Shown here: positions 53,883 through 62,761 of the stretch, in pieces
Layout: the number at the start of each line of letters is the position of its first letter
Position numbering within the stretch: the stretch's first letter is position 1
Source of the DNA: Bacillus marasmi
GTDB taxonomy: Bacteria > Bacillota > Bacilli > Bacillales > Cytobacillaceae
Direction of reading: 5' to 3'
NCBI RefSeq assembly: GCF_902168435.1
Contig: NZ_LR656169.1
Span: 186,001-250,000 of the forward strand
Length of the DNA: 64,000 nt
Made by a program: the position numbers and the translations under genes
The notes under the pieces: generated by a model
What the model was told of the DNA's origin: nothing
What the model saw: only the letters and a program-made list of their open reading frames with translations
The model's database searches: none

Positions 53883-55205
53883 TTAATAAATGGATGTATT
53901 TTCCTTTGACATATTTTCAAGTATCCCTTTTAAATGTGCGAGGAATTTTCCACAAATCAGTCCATCAAGAACGCGATGGTCAAGCGATAAACAAAGATTC
54001 ACCATGTCGCGAATGGCAATCATATGATCGTGAAAGACCACCGGACGTTTGATAATGGATTCGACTTGTAAAATCGCTGCCTGTGGGTAGTTAATGATTC
54101 CCATTGACTGTACCGATCCAAATGAACCTGTATTATTAACAGTGAAGGTTCCGCCGCTCATATCATCAGTCGTTAATTTTCCAGAGCGAGTTTTGTTGGC
54201 AAACTCCGAAATTTCTCGAGCGATTCCCTTGATTGATTTTTCATCAGCATGTTTAATCACTGGGACGAACAATGCATTATCGGTCGCTACTGCAATTGAA
54301 ACATTGATTTCTTTTCTCTGGATAATTTTATCCCCTGCCCAGGTTGAATTTAGCTCAGGAAAAGCTTTGAGGGCTTGGGCAATAGCTTTAACAAAAAACG
54401 CAAAAAATGTGAGATTAAAACCTTCCTTTTGTTTGAATTCGTCCTTAAGTGAGTTACGATATGCCACTACATTCGAAACATCAGCTTCAATCATCATCCA
54501 TGCATGCGGGATTTCCTGCTTGCTGCGGACCATATTAGACGCTATCGCTTTTCGGATACTAGAAACGGGTAATTCAATGTCTCCTGTTGAAAATGTAGTA
54601 GGTTTTATTTTTTGCAGACCTTGTTGCTCGCTATCATTAGGCTGAACTGCGATTACATTTTCTCGAGTTTTAGTAGCGATGTGTGCTTCGTTTGGGGTTG
54701 TTCCCGCTTCAATGAGTTTTAAAATATCTTTTCTGGTAATTCGACCTTCGGCACCTGTGCCTTTAACTTGGTTCAAATCGATTCCGTGCTCCTGGGATAG
54801 CTTTAAGACAGCCGGTGAGTAGCGGACTTTTAAATTTTGTGTAGCTGCAGAAGCATTTGCTGGAGCAACTGCTAGTCGGGCGGCGATTGTTTTTGCGGTT
54901 GTAGTGATTGAATCAGCCTTGGTATCATCGTTGCGCCTGTTGGAGGAAGAAGTTTCTGAAACTCCATCGACTTCAATCGTACAAATGATTTCCCCGACAG
55001 AAAAGGTATCACCTTCAGCAGCGATTAACTCTTTAATGACACCTGCAAAGGAGGATGGGATTTCCGCATTTACTTTATCTGTCATGACCTCTGCTAAAGG
55101 ATCATACTTTTTGACATTGTCCCCCTCCTTGACCAGCCACCGACTAATCGTGCCTTCGGTGACACTTTCACCAAGCTTAGGCATTTTGATGTTTTCAATA
55201 CTCAA
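53883..55205 (-). CDS. bkdB: Branched-chain 2-oxo acid dehydrogenase E2 (lipoamide acyltransferase)
   Basis: Core acyltransferase of the BKD complex. The 440-residue protein has an N-terminal lipoyl domain (lipoyl lysine K44 in VMTDKVNAEIP) and a linker. A peripheral subunit-binding domain follows (SPAVLKLSQEHGIDLNQVKG, GAEGRITRKDILKLI), then the catalytic domain ending in SLDHRVLDGLICGKFL with the active-site histidine. Last gene of the bkd operon. It is separated from bkdAB by a 165-bp gap filled by a repeat array (55223-55367), whereas the other gaps in the operon are 12-33 bp. Confidence 0.94.
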   Translation of the reverse strand: MSIENIKMPKLGESVTEGTISRWLVKEGDNVKKYDPLAEVMTDKVNAEIPSSFAGVIKELIAAEGDTFSVGEIICTIEVDGVSETSSSNRRNDDTKADSITTTAKTIAARLAVAPANASAATQNLKVRYSPAVLKLSQEHGIDLNQVKGTGAEGRITRKDILKLIEAGTTPNEAHIATKTRENVIAVQPNDSEQQGLQKIKPTTFSTGDIELPVSSIRKAIASNMVRSKQEIPHAWMMIEADVSNVVAYRNSLKDEFKQKEGFNLTFFAFFVKAIAQALKAFPELNSTWAGDKIIQRKEINVSIAVATDNALFVPVIKHADEKSIKGIAREISEFANKTRSGKLTTDDMSGGTFTVNNTGSFGSVQSMGIINYPQAAILQVESIIKRPVVFHDHMIAIRDMVNLCLSLDHRVLDGLICGKFLAHLKGILENMSKENTSIY

Positions 55206-55222
55206 GGATTGACTCCTCCTTT

Positions 55223-55367
55223 TACTAGCTCAAAATTGAGGTTTACTTGCCATTTTTTCGGATTACTTGCCAAAATGAAAGATTTACTTGCCATTTTCCT
55301 GAACTACTTGCCAAAATGAAAGATTTACTTGCCAAAATGAAAGATTTACTTGCCAAATGAGTGAATT
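55223..55367. repeat. 20-21-bp tandem array, core TTTACTTGCC, inside the bkd operon
   Basis: TACTTGCC cores start at 55244, 55264, 55285, 55305, 55326 and 55347, with a weaker TACTAGCT at 55223. Intervals are 21, 20, 21, 20, 21, 21. After the core, units carry AAAATGAAAGAT (three nearly identical) or ATTTT variants. The array occupies the bkdAB-bkdB gap and must be transcribed with the operon. The core is related to TTTATTTGCC at 22124. Confidence 0.85.
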
Positions 55368-55370
55368 CCA

Positions 55371-56354
55371 TCAAAATTCCGCAAGCTCTCGCATCGCTTT
55401 TTCCACTTTTTCAGGGTTCACCATAAAGAATTTTTCCATTGTTGGAGCATATGGCATCGCGGGCACATCAGGTCCAGCAAGACGTTTGATTGGCGCATCC
55501 AAATCAAATAGGCAATGCTCGGCAATAATTGCCGCCACCTCACTCAACACACTACCTTCCTTGTTATCCTCGGTAATAAGAAGCACCTTCCCTGTTTTAG
55601 ACGCCGCATCAATAATCGCTTCTTGGTCAAGCGGGTATACAGTGCGTAAATCTAAAATATGTGCTGATATTCCTTCACTGGCTAGACGTTCAGCTGCTTG
55701 GAGAGCAAAATGAACACATAGTCCATAAGTGATGACGGTAATGTCTTCACCCTCACGCTTCACATCTGCTTTACCAATTGGCAATGTATAATCATGAGTT
55801 GGGACTTCTCCCTTAATCATTCGATAGGCTCGTTTATGCTCGAAAAATAAAACCGGGTCATTGTCACGAATGGCTGCTTTTAGCAACCCTTTAACATCAT
55901 ATGGTGTAGACGGCATAACAATTTTTAAACCAGGTTGATTCGCAAAAACGGCTTCAACTGACTGTGAGTGGTAAAGGGCACCGTGAATCCCACCACCATA
56001 AGGTGCCCGGATTACAATCGGACAGTTCCAATCATTATTTGAGCGATAACGAATTCTTGCCGCTTCGGAGATAATTTGATTGACAGCCGGCATAATAAAA
56101 TCGGCAAACTGCATTTCGGCTATTGGCCGCATCCCGTACATCGCAGCGCCGATCCCCACCCCTGCTATCGCTGATTCAGCTAAAGGGGTATCAATGACTC
56201 GAGCCTCACCAAACTGTTCATATAATCCTTGAGTGGCTTTGAATACACCACCTTTTAGACCAACATCCTCCCCAAGAACAAACACTTTAGAATCCCGCTC
56301 CATTTCCTCACGGATCGCCATTGTGACTGCATCTATATATGAAATAATCGCCAT
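55371..56354 (-). CDS. bkdAB: Branched-chain 2-oxo acid dehydrogenase E1 beta
   Basis: Beta subunit of the thiamine-diphosphate-dependent decarboxylase. The 327-residue protein contains FVLGEDVGLKGGVFKATQGL with the conserved glutamate, the phenylalanine-rich EMQFADFIMPAVNQII region, RAPYGGGIHGALYHSQS and a transketolase C-terminal domain (VLLITEDNKEGSVLSEVAA). It starts 12 bp after bkdAA. A repeat array follows its stop directly. Confidence 0.95.
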   Translation of the reverse strand: MAIISYIDAVTMAIREEMERDSKVFVLGEDVGLKGGVFKATQGLYEQFGEARVIDTPLAESAIAGVGIGAAMYGMRPIAEMQFADFIMPAVNQIISEAARIRYRSNNDWNCPIVIRAPYGGGIHGALYHSQSVEAVFANQPGLKIVMPSTPYDVKGLLKAAIRDNDPVLFFEHKRAYRMIKGEVPTHDYTLPIGKADVKREGEDITVITYGLCVHFALQAAERLASEGISAHILDLRTVYPLDQEAIIDAASKTGKVLLITEDNKEGSVLSEVAAIIAEHCLFDLDAPIKRLAGPDVPAMPYAPTMEKFFMVNPEKVEKAMRELAEF

Positions 56355-56366
56355 CTTCCTTCCCCC

Positions 56367-57362
56367 TTACTCCTTCTCATATACGTATTTCAAAGCATGC
56401 TCAGGTTCTGCATAAGGTGCGAGTTCTGCGTAATCCGTAGCCTTATCGACAACACTTATGATTTGGTCGTTGATCTCTCTTTCGAGAACATCATTGAGAA
56501 CACCAACTGCTTTTAAATATGAACAGAAAGTTAAAAGTGGATCCTTTGTTTTCGCTTCGGCGACTTCGTCCTGAGCACGGTAAGCTCGGTCATCATCATC
56601 AGAGGAATGGGGAGTTAAGCGATAGGATACGGTTTCGATTAAGGTTGGTCCCTCGCCACGCCGTGCTCGATCTGCAGCGGCTTTTACGACACGATAAACT
56701 TCAAGTGGATCATTGCCATCAACAGTATAACCTGGCATCCCATAGCCAATCGCACGGTCCGACACCCTTTCACAAGCTAATTGCTTTGAGAGCGGGACAG
56801 AAATAGCGTATTTATTGTTTTCGCACATAAAAATAACCGGAAGCTTATGCACACCCGCAAAGTTTGCACCTTCGTGAAAGTCACCTTGATTAGAGGAGCC
56901 TTCACCGAAGGTCACAAAGGTAACAAGGTCTCGCTGCTCCATTTTTCCTGCGAGAGCCACCCCAACTGCATGAGGTACTTGAGTTGTAACAGGAGATGAA
57001 CCCGTTATAATTCTGTTTTTCTTTTGCCCGAAATGTCCCGGCATTTGGCGACCACCTGAGTTAGGGTCCTCAAGTTTCGCAAATCCAGACAGCATGATTT
57101 CAGTTGCAGTCATACCAAAGGTTAAAACAACACCAAGATCGCGATAATATGGAAGGATATAATCTTTATTTTTATCAAGTGCAAAGGCCGCACCTACTTG
57201 CGCCGCTTCTTGACCTTGGCAGGAAATAACAAATGGGATTTTCCCTGCACGGTTTAATAGCCACATCCGTTCATCTATTCGTCGTGCCAACAGCATCGTT
57301 TTATACATCTCCAAAACTTGCGCATCAGTTAAACCAAGTTCTTGATGACGTTTTCCGACCAT
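56367..57362 (-). CDS. bkdAA: Branched-chain 2-oxo acid dehydrogenase E1 alpha
   Basis: Alpha subunit that binds thiamine diphosphate. The 331-residue protein has the GDG-type cofactor motif as FGEGSSNQGDFHEGANFAGV and NNKYAISVPLSKQ. The phosphorylation-loop-like stretch SYRLTPHSSDDDDRAYR near residue 270 is characteristic of branched-chain E1 alpha. ATG 57362 is 33 bp after lpdV. It forms the heterotetramer with bkdAB. Confidence 0.95.
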   Translation of the reverse strand: MVGKRHQELGLTDAQVLEMYKTMLLARRIDERMWLLNRAGKIPFVISCQGQEAAQVGAAFALDKNKDYILPYYRDLGVVLTFGMTATEIMLSGFAKLEDPNSGGRQMPGHFGQKKNRIITGSSPVTTQVPHAVGVALAGKMEQRDLVTFVTFGEGSSNQGDFHEGANFAGVHKLPVIFMCENNKYAISVPLSKQLACERVSDRAIGYGMPGYTVDGNDPLEVYRVVKAAADRARRGEGPTLIETVSYRLTPHSSDDDDRAYRAQDEVAEAKTKDPLLTFCSYLKAVGVLNDVLEREINDQIISVVDKATDYAELAPYAEPEHALKYVYEKE

Positions 57363-57395
57363 AATTTTACCTCCTAAAACTCATTTTTCAATTGC

Positions 57396-58817
57396 TTAAG
57401 AATGCAGTGATTTCCCATCAACAGCAAGGGCTGCCTCAAACAGAGCTTCCGATAATGTGGGATGAGGATGGATGGTTTTGGCTACTTCCCAAGGCGTTGC
57501 ATCCAAAACAAGCGCAAGCCCTGCCTCACTAATTAAATCCGTTACATGTGGACCAATCATATGGACACCTAAAATATCATTGGTCGTTTGATCGGCAATA
57601 ATTTTAACAAAGCCATCGTATTCTCCGAAGACGAGCGCTTTGCCGATTGCTCGAAACGAAAACTTGCCAGTCTTCACCTCATGGCCATTTTCTACACATT
57701 GAGCCTCGGTTAAGCCAACGCTCGCGACTTCGGGTTTGCTGTAAATACAGCGGGGTACAATTCTGTAATCCAGCGCCTCAGGTGTTAGACCTGCCATATG
57801 CTCCACGGCTATAATCCCTTCATTCGAGGCGACGTGGGCAAGTTGCAAACCTCCTATCACATCACCAATTGCATAAATATGTGATTCTTTCGTTTGAAAA
57901 TGTGAATTTGTGGAGATGCAACCTTTTTCAATTTGGATTTCTGTATTTTCTAAACCAATCCCCTCGATATTCGCTTGCCTACCAACAGATACAAGTAGCT
58001 TTTCCGCCTGAAAGGACTTTGTTTCTTGATTTATTTCAGCTGATATTTCGACCCCTTCCTCTTTCTCCAATGTTTCTGGAAGAACTCTAGCGTTCGTGAC
58101 TATTTTTACCCCTTTTTTCTTCATGAACCGCTGCATTTCCCTTGAGATTTCTATATCCTCCGTCGGAAGAATTCGATCGGCGTATTCAATTACAGTTACT
58201 CCAACACCAAAATCAGATAACATTGATGCCCATTCAATCCCTATTACTCCACCTCCGACAATAATCATTGATTGGGGTAAAGCCTCCAACATTAGCGCTT
58301 CATCGGAAGACAGAACATAATGGCCATCAATGATAAGCCCTGGTAAAGAGCGAGGTCGTGATCCAGTTGCAATTAATACATGCTTTGGAAGGAGCATTTC
58401 GTTTTCTCTTCCATTTTTCATTTCAACAGAAATTGTACCAGGCATCGGCGAAAAAATAGATGGACCTAAAATACGCCCGAATCCTTCATAAACATCAATT
58501 TTTCCTTTTTTCATTAAATGCTGGATTCCTTTATATAATTGCTGAATGACGGCATTTTTTCGGGATTGGACCTTAGAAAAATCCAAGCTAACGCTGCTAG
58601 TAACGACACCATATTCCTCACTACGTTTCATTGTGGAATAGACCTCCGCGCTTCGTAAAAGCGCTTTACTAGGGATGCACCCAGAATGGAGACAGGTCCC
58701 TCCAAGCTTCGCTTTTTCAACGATGGCAGTTTTTAAGCCAAGCTGCACGGCACGAATCGCGGCAACATAGCCGCCTGTACCTCCACCTAAAACAACTAAA
58801 TCATATTCTTCTGCCAA
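57396..58817 (-). CDS. lpdV: Dihydrolipoyl dehydrogenase of the BKD complex (E3)
   Basis: Flavoprotein disulfide reductase that reoxidises the E2 lipoyl group. The 473-residue protein has the FAD motif LVVLGGGTGGYVAAIRA, the redox disulfide C42/C47 in GGTCLHSGCIPSKAL, the NAD motif IVGGGVIGIEWASML, and the C-terminal HPHPTLSEALFEA with the catalytic histidine-glutamate pair. It lies 12 bp after buk and 33 bp before bkdAA, so it is dedicated to this operon. Called lpdV or bfmBC in B. subtilis. Confidence 0.95.
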   Translation of the reverse strand: MAEEYDLVVLGGGTGGYVAAIRAVQLGLKTAIVEKAKLGGTCLHSGCIPSKALLRSAEVYSTMKRSEEYGVVTSSVSLDFSKVQSRKNAVIQQLYKGIQHLMKKGKIDVYEGFGRILGPSIFSPMPGTISVEMKNGRENEMLLPKHVLIATGSRPRSLPGLIIDGHYVLSSDEALMLEALPQSMIIVGGGVIGIEWASMLSDFGVGVTVIEYADRILPTEDIEISREMQRFMKKKGVKIVTNARVLPETLEKEEGVEISAEINQETKSFQAEKLLVSVGRQANIEGIGLENTEIQIEKGCISTNSHFQTKESHIYAIGDVIGGLQLAHVASNEGIIAVEHMAGLTPEALDYRIVPRCIYSKPEVASVGLTEAQCVENGHEVKTGKFSFRAIGKALVFGEYDGFVKIIADQTTNDILGVHMIGPHVTDLISEAGLALVLDATPWEVAKTIHPHPTLSEALFEAALAVDGKSLHS

Positions 58818-58829
58818 AACGGTTCCTCC

Positions 58830-59942
58830 TTATCGCTCATGTACTGCTTTAAACGTTTCATCAGGATACTCTTTTGCTTCCTCTTCACCGCGCAATACTC
58901 GTAATGCACCTTGTGCAAGGGACTGTAGCTCATTTTCACCAGGTACAACGAATACATCTGCAATCCATTTAATTCTATTGATAATCTCAGAAACTAAGCT
59001 TTCACAGACCGTTAAACCTCCAGTCAAAATAATCCCATCTATTTTACCTGCTAAAACCGTGCTTGCAGCTCCGATTTCTTTCGCAATTTGGTAGGCCATT
59101 GCCGAAAAAATCAAGTTAGCTTGTTCATTACCATTTTTAATCAATTTTTCAACTTTTAATGCATCATTTGTCCCTAAATATCCTACCAATCCACTCTGGC
59201 TAACCATTTTTTGATAAACCTCGTCTATGGAAACCTTATCCTTCGCGCATATTGCAATGAAATCACCAACCGGAATGGTACCTGCCCGTTCTAAACTAAA
59301 TGGTCCTTCACCATTGAGAGCATTATTTACATCAATCACACGTCCCTGCCTATGAACCCCTACGGAAATACCAACACCTAAATGGGCCACGATTAGATTT
59401 ACATCCTTGTATTCTTTGTCCATTTGCTTAGCAACCTTTCGTGCTGAAGCTTTTTGGTTTAGGGCATGAAAAATACTTTTGCGTTCGATTAATGGGAAAC
59501 CGGAAATGCGAGCGATTGGTTCAAGCTCATCAACAACAACTGGATCAACGATAAAAGCAGGAATATTTAATCTCGAAGCTATCTCATAGGCTAGAATTCC
59601 TCCCATATTAGAAGAATGCTGACCATTAAAGCCGTTGGATAAATCTTCGAGCATTCTCTTGTTCACGTTATAAGTGCCACCGTTAATCGGTTTTAACAGC
59701 CCACCCCGTCCGCAAACAGCATCGAGCTTTGATAAATTTATTTCTCCATTGTCTAGTACTTCTAAAATACAATTAGTTCTTAATGAGATTTGTTCGATGA
59801 AAGAGTGAATTGGTTCAAAATCATATGATTCGTGGATAATTTTTTGTTCAAATAAGGGAACTTCATTTTCATAAATGCCAATGTTCGAGAATGTTGGCCC
59901 CGGATTAATGACAAGAATCCGATAACAATATTCATGTTTCAT
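58830..59942 (-). CDS. buk: Butyrate kinase
   Basis: ASKHA-fold acyl kinase that converts acyl phosphates (butyryl, branched) and ADP to free acid and ATP. About 370 residues; family features include [39 protein letters not shown] and [14 protein letters not shown]. The N-terminal phosphate motif reads [12 protein letters not shown] instead of the usual NPGSTSTKI, so the conserved serine and lysine positions are changed. ATG 59942 is 5 nt after AGGAGG. It is now the first gene of the bkd operon, driven by the sigma-L promoter at 59986-60003. ptb, whose product supplies its substrate, is missing. Confidence 0.88.
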   Translation of the reverse strand: MKHEYCYRILVINPGPTFSNIGIYENEVPLFEQKIIHESYDFEPIHSFIEQISLRTNCILEVLDNGEINLSKLDAVCGRGGLLKPINGGTYNVNKRMLEDLSNGFNGQHSSNMGGILAYEIASRLNIPAFIVDPVVVDELEPIARISGFPLIERKSIFHALNQKASARKVAKQMDKEYKDVNLIVAHLGVGISVGVHRQGRVIDVNNALNGEGPFSLERAGTIPVGDFIAICAKDKVSIDEVYQKMVSQSGLVGYLGTNDALKVEKLIKNGNEQANLIFSAMAYQIAKEIGAASTVLAGKIDGIILTGGLTVCESLVSEIINRIKWIADVFVVPGENELQSLAQGALRVLRGEEEAKEYPDETFKAVHER

Positions 59943-59985
59943 CATATCCTCCTATAAAAGAGCCGCTGCTAAGTTTAACAAATAT

Positions 59986-60003
59986 ATTGCAATTTTTATG
60001 CCA
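59986..60003 (-). promoter_or_regulatory. Sigma-L (sigma-54) -24/-12 promoter of the bkd operon
   Basis: Minus strand TGGCAT (60003-59998), AAAAA, TTGCAAT (59992-59986), matching TGGCAC-N5-TTGCA. It is about 40 bp before buk and downstream of bkdR, whose product is a sigma-54 activator. Confidence 0.85.
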
Positions 60004-60035
60004 TCGTTAAAATTGAGCTTTTGAGGTATAAAAGG

Positions 60036-60087
60036 AAAAATTGCCTGCAATATTTTGCAAAGCATGAAAAATATTGCAGGCAATTTT
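60036..60087 (-). terminator. Large palindrome after bkdR (terminator, possibly activator site)
   Basis: AAAATTGCCTGCAATATTTT and its inverse form a 20-bp perfect inverted repeat with a 10-nt loop, followed by T-rich sequence. It begins at the bkdR stop and lies about 35-85 bp before the sigma-L promoter, so it may also be the BkdR binding site. Confidence 0.7.
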
Positions 60088-61453
60088 ATTCAAGGTTGTA
60101 TTTTTTCAGCTTATAATATAGATTTCTTACGGAAACTTGTAAATGACTAGCAGCTAAAGTTTTGTTTCCATTACACTTTTCAATTGCATTCATAATAATG
60201 TACTTTTCATAGGCATCCAACATTTGAGTCAACGGCATTATCTCTTCTGTAGTTCTAGCTTGTCCGTTTTGAGTTTGGATTTGATTTCTATTATTCAGTT
60301 CTGGCAGGTGAAAAACATCAATGATCGTCTCATTTTTTTTCATAAAAATAATCGCACGACCGAGGATGTTTTCGAGCTCACGGACATTTCCAGGCCAATC
60401 GTATTGAAGGAGGCGCTCGATTGCTAGGTCAGATACCCCCTCAATGTTACGACCATAATCTTGATTCATTTTTTGAATAAGGAAATTACACAGTGACGGA
60501 ATATCTTCTTTTCTTTTTCGTAATGGGGGAATCTGAATCGGCATTCGGTTTAAGCGATAATATAAATCCTCACGAAATCTTCCTTGAGAAATACTTTTTT
60601 CCAAATTCACATTCGTAGCGGTAATAATTCTAACATTGATTGAAATTGGCTTTGTACCACCGACTCGGACAATTTCCCGCTCTTGCAAGACACGTAAAAG
60701 CTTTGCTTGTATATTTAAAGTCAACTCTCCGATTTCATCTAAAAAAATGCTGCCATTGTTGGCCTCTTCAAAAAGTCCCTTTTTTCCCCCACGCTTTGCT
60801 CCTGAAAATGCCCCTTCCTCATATCCGAACAACTCACTTTCGAGCAATGACTCAGCAATGGCAGCACAGTTGACCCGAAGAAATTTGTTGAATTTTCGAT
60901 CACTCGCGTTATGTATGGCATGTGCAAATAACTCCTTCCCTGTGCCAGATTCACCTCTTAGCAATACGGTAGCAGGGGTTTTCGCTCCTAATTTTGCCTG
61001 TTCGATCGCAATATTCATTTCATCAGATTGGGCGATAATATCCTCAAACGAATATTTTGCTTCAAGCGTACGGATTATTTGACGGGCTCTGTTGAGTTCA
61101 TCGGTTAATTTGCGAATTTCCGAAACATCGTGAATGACGCCAACACTCCCTTTTAAGATGCCATTAACAATGATAGGGGCCACATTGACGATAACCTCTC
61201 GTTTATTTGGTCCGACACGCATGGAAACTCCACGAACTGGTCGACGTGTTTTGAGCACCTTTAAATGCATGCTTTCTCCTTCTGAGATATCAGCTGTAGC
61301 TGGCTTGCCAATCACCTTATCCTCCATGAGACCCGTGATTCTTGTATAGGCTGGATTGATTAGTAAACCAACTCCATGCTCATCAACAACAGAAATAGCT
61401 TCTTCACTGCATTGAATAATTGCTTCGAGCATTGTTTGAATTTCTGATTGCAT
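60086..61453 (-). CDS. bkdR: Sigma-54-dependent activator BkdR
   Basis: Enhancer-binding activator of the bkd operon, 455 residues. Order: one PAS domain (about 8-115), a linker coiled coil, an AAA+ domain with Walker A GESGTGKE (167-174), a sigma-54-contact loop GAFSGA (214-219, usually GAFTGA), Walker [11 protein letters not shown], and a Fis-type helix-turn-helix (about 431-453, [20 protein letters not shown]). It is shorter than my recollection of B. subtilis BkdR (about 690 residues), lacking an extra N-terminal sensory region. GAGGGG lies 12 nt before the ATG. Confidence 0.9.
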   Translation of the reverse strand: MQSEIQTMLEAIIQCSEEAISVVDEHGVGLLINPAYTRITGLMEDKVIGKPATADISEGESMHLKVLKTRRPVRGVSMRVGPNKREVIVNVAPIIVNGILKGSVGVIHDVSEIRKLTDELNRARQIIRTLEAKYSFEDIIAQSDEMNIAIEQAKLGAKTPATVLLRGESGTGKELFAHAIHNASDRKFNKFLRVNCAAIAESLLESELFGYEEGAFSGAKRGGKKGLFEEANNGSIFLDEIGELTLNIQAKLLRVLQEREIVRVGGTKPISINVRIITATNVNLEKSISQGRFREDLYYRLNRMPIQIPPLRKRKEDIPSLCNFLIQKMNQDYGRNIEGVSDLAIERLLQYDWPGNVRELENILGRAIIFMKKNETIIDVFHLPELNNRNQIQTQNGQARTTEEIMPLTQMLDAYEKYIIMNAIEKCNGNKTLAASHLQVSVRNLYYKLKKYNLE

Positions 61454-61614
61454 GTCAGTACCATTCCCCTCTTGAAAAGTATTTCATGATTTTTTTAAAA
61501 ATCGTGCAGAACGTTTCAAAATTTAGTTTTCATTATATAGAATGCGGAAGCCTTGACAAATATTCAAATTGAATTATGATTTTTGTTAAAGGCAAACTGT
61601 GAAGGGAACCGATT

Positions 61615-61860
61615 ATGGATCGATTATTTGCACTTATTATCATGTTAATTCCCGGTTTTATCGCAGCATTAGGCATTAAATTAATGCGTGATATGGTATT
61701 TGGAATATTACAGCCACCTATTCCTTGGTTATGGCTGCAATTTATTCTAGGCGTACTGTTCTTTTTAGTAGGCTTAGGCTTTATAGCAGGTTTTATATTG
61801 CATAGGGACCGTAAGCGAAACAAGGTTCAAGGGAAATTTCAAAAAAAAGAAAGACCATAG
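61615..61860 (+). CDS. yqzF: DUF2627 membrane protein YqzF
   Basis: An 81-residue protein with two membrane helices (ALIIMLIPGFIAALGIKLMR, WLQFILGVLFFLVGLGFIAG) and a basic C-terminal tail. AAGGGAA lies 7 nt before the ATG. Position beside bkdR and yqiK is as in B. subtilis yqzF. Function unknown. It shares a terminator with the convergent yqiK. Confidence 0.85.
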   Translation: MDRLFALIIMLIPGFIAALGIKLMRDMVFGILQPPIPWLWLQFILGVLFFLVGLGFIAGFILHRDRKRNKVQGKFQKKERP

Positions 61861-61876
61861 GGGTCTTTCTTTTTTA
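61842..61876. terminator. Bidirectional terminator between yqzF and yqiK
   Basis: AAAGAAAGACC, 4-nt loop, GGTCTTTCTTT with flanking A and T runs; overlaps both stop regions. Confidence 0.85.
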
Positions 61877-62602
61877 TTGGGCCATTTGCTTTATTTTCAC
61901 CGCAGCCTTAGGATCATCTGTGATAATCGCGGTACAGTTCATTGCAAAAAGACGCTTTATCGCAGCCTCTTTATTCACAGTATAAGGTCGTACAGCAAAC
62001 CCGTTTGCCAAGCTTTGTGCATAGATATCCTCCATACCACGATAATATTTCGGATGAATCCCCTTTGCACCGATTGCTTTTGCATAAATCCACGGCATAT
62101 AAATGGACTCAGACAATAGTGGGGCTGTTTCGATATGTGGAGCTAACCGATAGAAATGGACAAGGCTGTAATGATTAAAAGAAGACACAATAATCCGTTT
62201 GGCCAATTGATATTTTTCAATTAACGCAATGACTTTTTCCTCCATCCCTTCGTATCGATAAACCCCGTTCTTTAATTCAATATTACATACGATTTGGTTT
62301 GTTTGCATCCATTTGAATACTTCTTCGAGAGTTGGTATGGGCGTCTTTTCAGGAAGATTTTTAAACTTGTAACCCGCATTGTATTGACGTAATTCTTTTA
62401 AGCTCAGGTTTTTAATTAAGCCAGTACCGTTTGTCGTTCTGTCGATTTTTTCATCATGGATAACAACTATTTCTCCGTCTATAGTCATTTGAACATCTAG
62501 TTCTAGACCATCAGCGCCAGCTTTCTCTGCTTCTTTAAATGCGAGCATAGTATTTTCAGGGTATAACGCTGAATAGCCGCGATGGGCAAATATTTGAGTC
62601 AT
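61874..62602 (-). CDS. yqiK: Glycerophosphodiester phosphodiesterase YqiK
   Basis: GDPD-family enzyme of 242 residues that splits glycerophosphodiesters to glycerol-3-phosphate. The active-site motifs are FAHRGYSALYPENTMLAF (HRG and PEN), GLELDVQMTIDGEIVVIHDE and TNGTGLI. No signal peptide, so it is cytoplasmic. ATG 62602 is 11 nt after GGGAG; GTG 62614 is an alternative. It stands alone downstream of spo0A. Confidence 0.92.
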   Translation of the reverse strand: MTQIFAHRGYSALYPENTMLAFKEAEKAGADGLELDVQMTIDGEIVVIHDEKIDRTTNGTGLIKNLSLKELRQYNAGYKFKNLPEKTPIPTLEEVFKWMQTNQIVCNIELKNGVYRYEGMEEKVIALIEKYQLAKRIIVSSFNHYSLVHFYRLAPHIETAPLLSESIYMPWIYAKAIGAKGIHPKYYRGMEDIYAQSLANGFAVRPYTVNKEAAIKRLFAMNCTAIITDDPKAAVKIKQMAQ

Positions 62603-62660
62603 GGAAGAAATCACTCCCTATCCCTGTTATATGAAACAAAGCTTAATCCACGGGCGACGA

Positions 62661-62757
62661 TAAATTAAAAAATGAGCCGCTCCCGATAATCAGTCGAAAG
62701 GCACATTTACTATGTGTCTTCTAACTGATTATCGGGTATATGGCCCATTTATTTTCT
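62661..62757 (-). terminator. Long hairpin terminator after spo0A
   Basis: CCCGATAATCAGT/ACTGATTATCGGG arms, outer ATGGGCC/GGCTCAT and inner ACACA/TGTGC pairing, then TTTTTTAATTT on the minus strand. Confidence 0.8.
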
Positions 62758-62761
62758 TACA

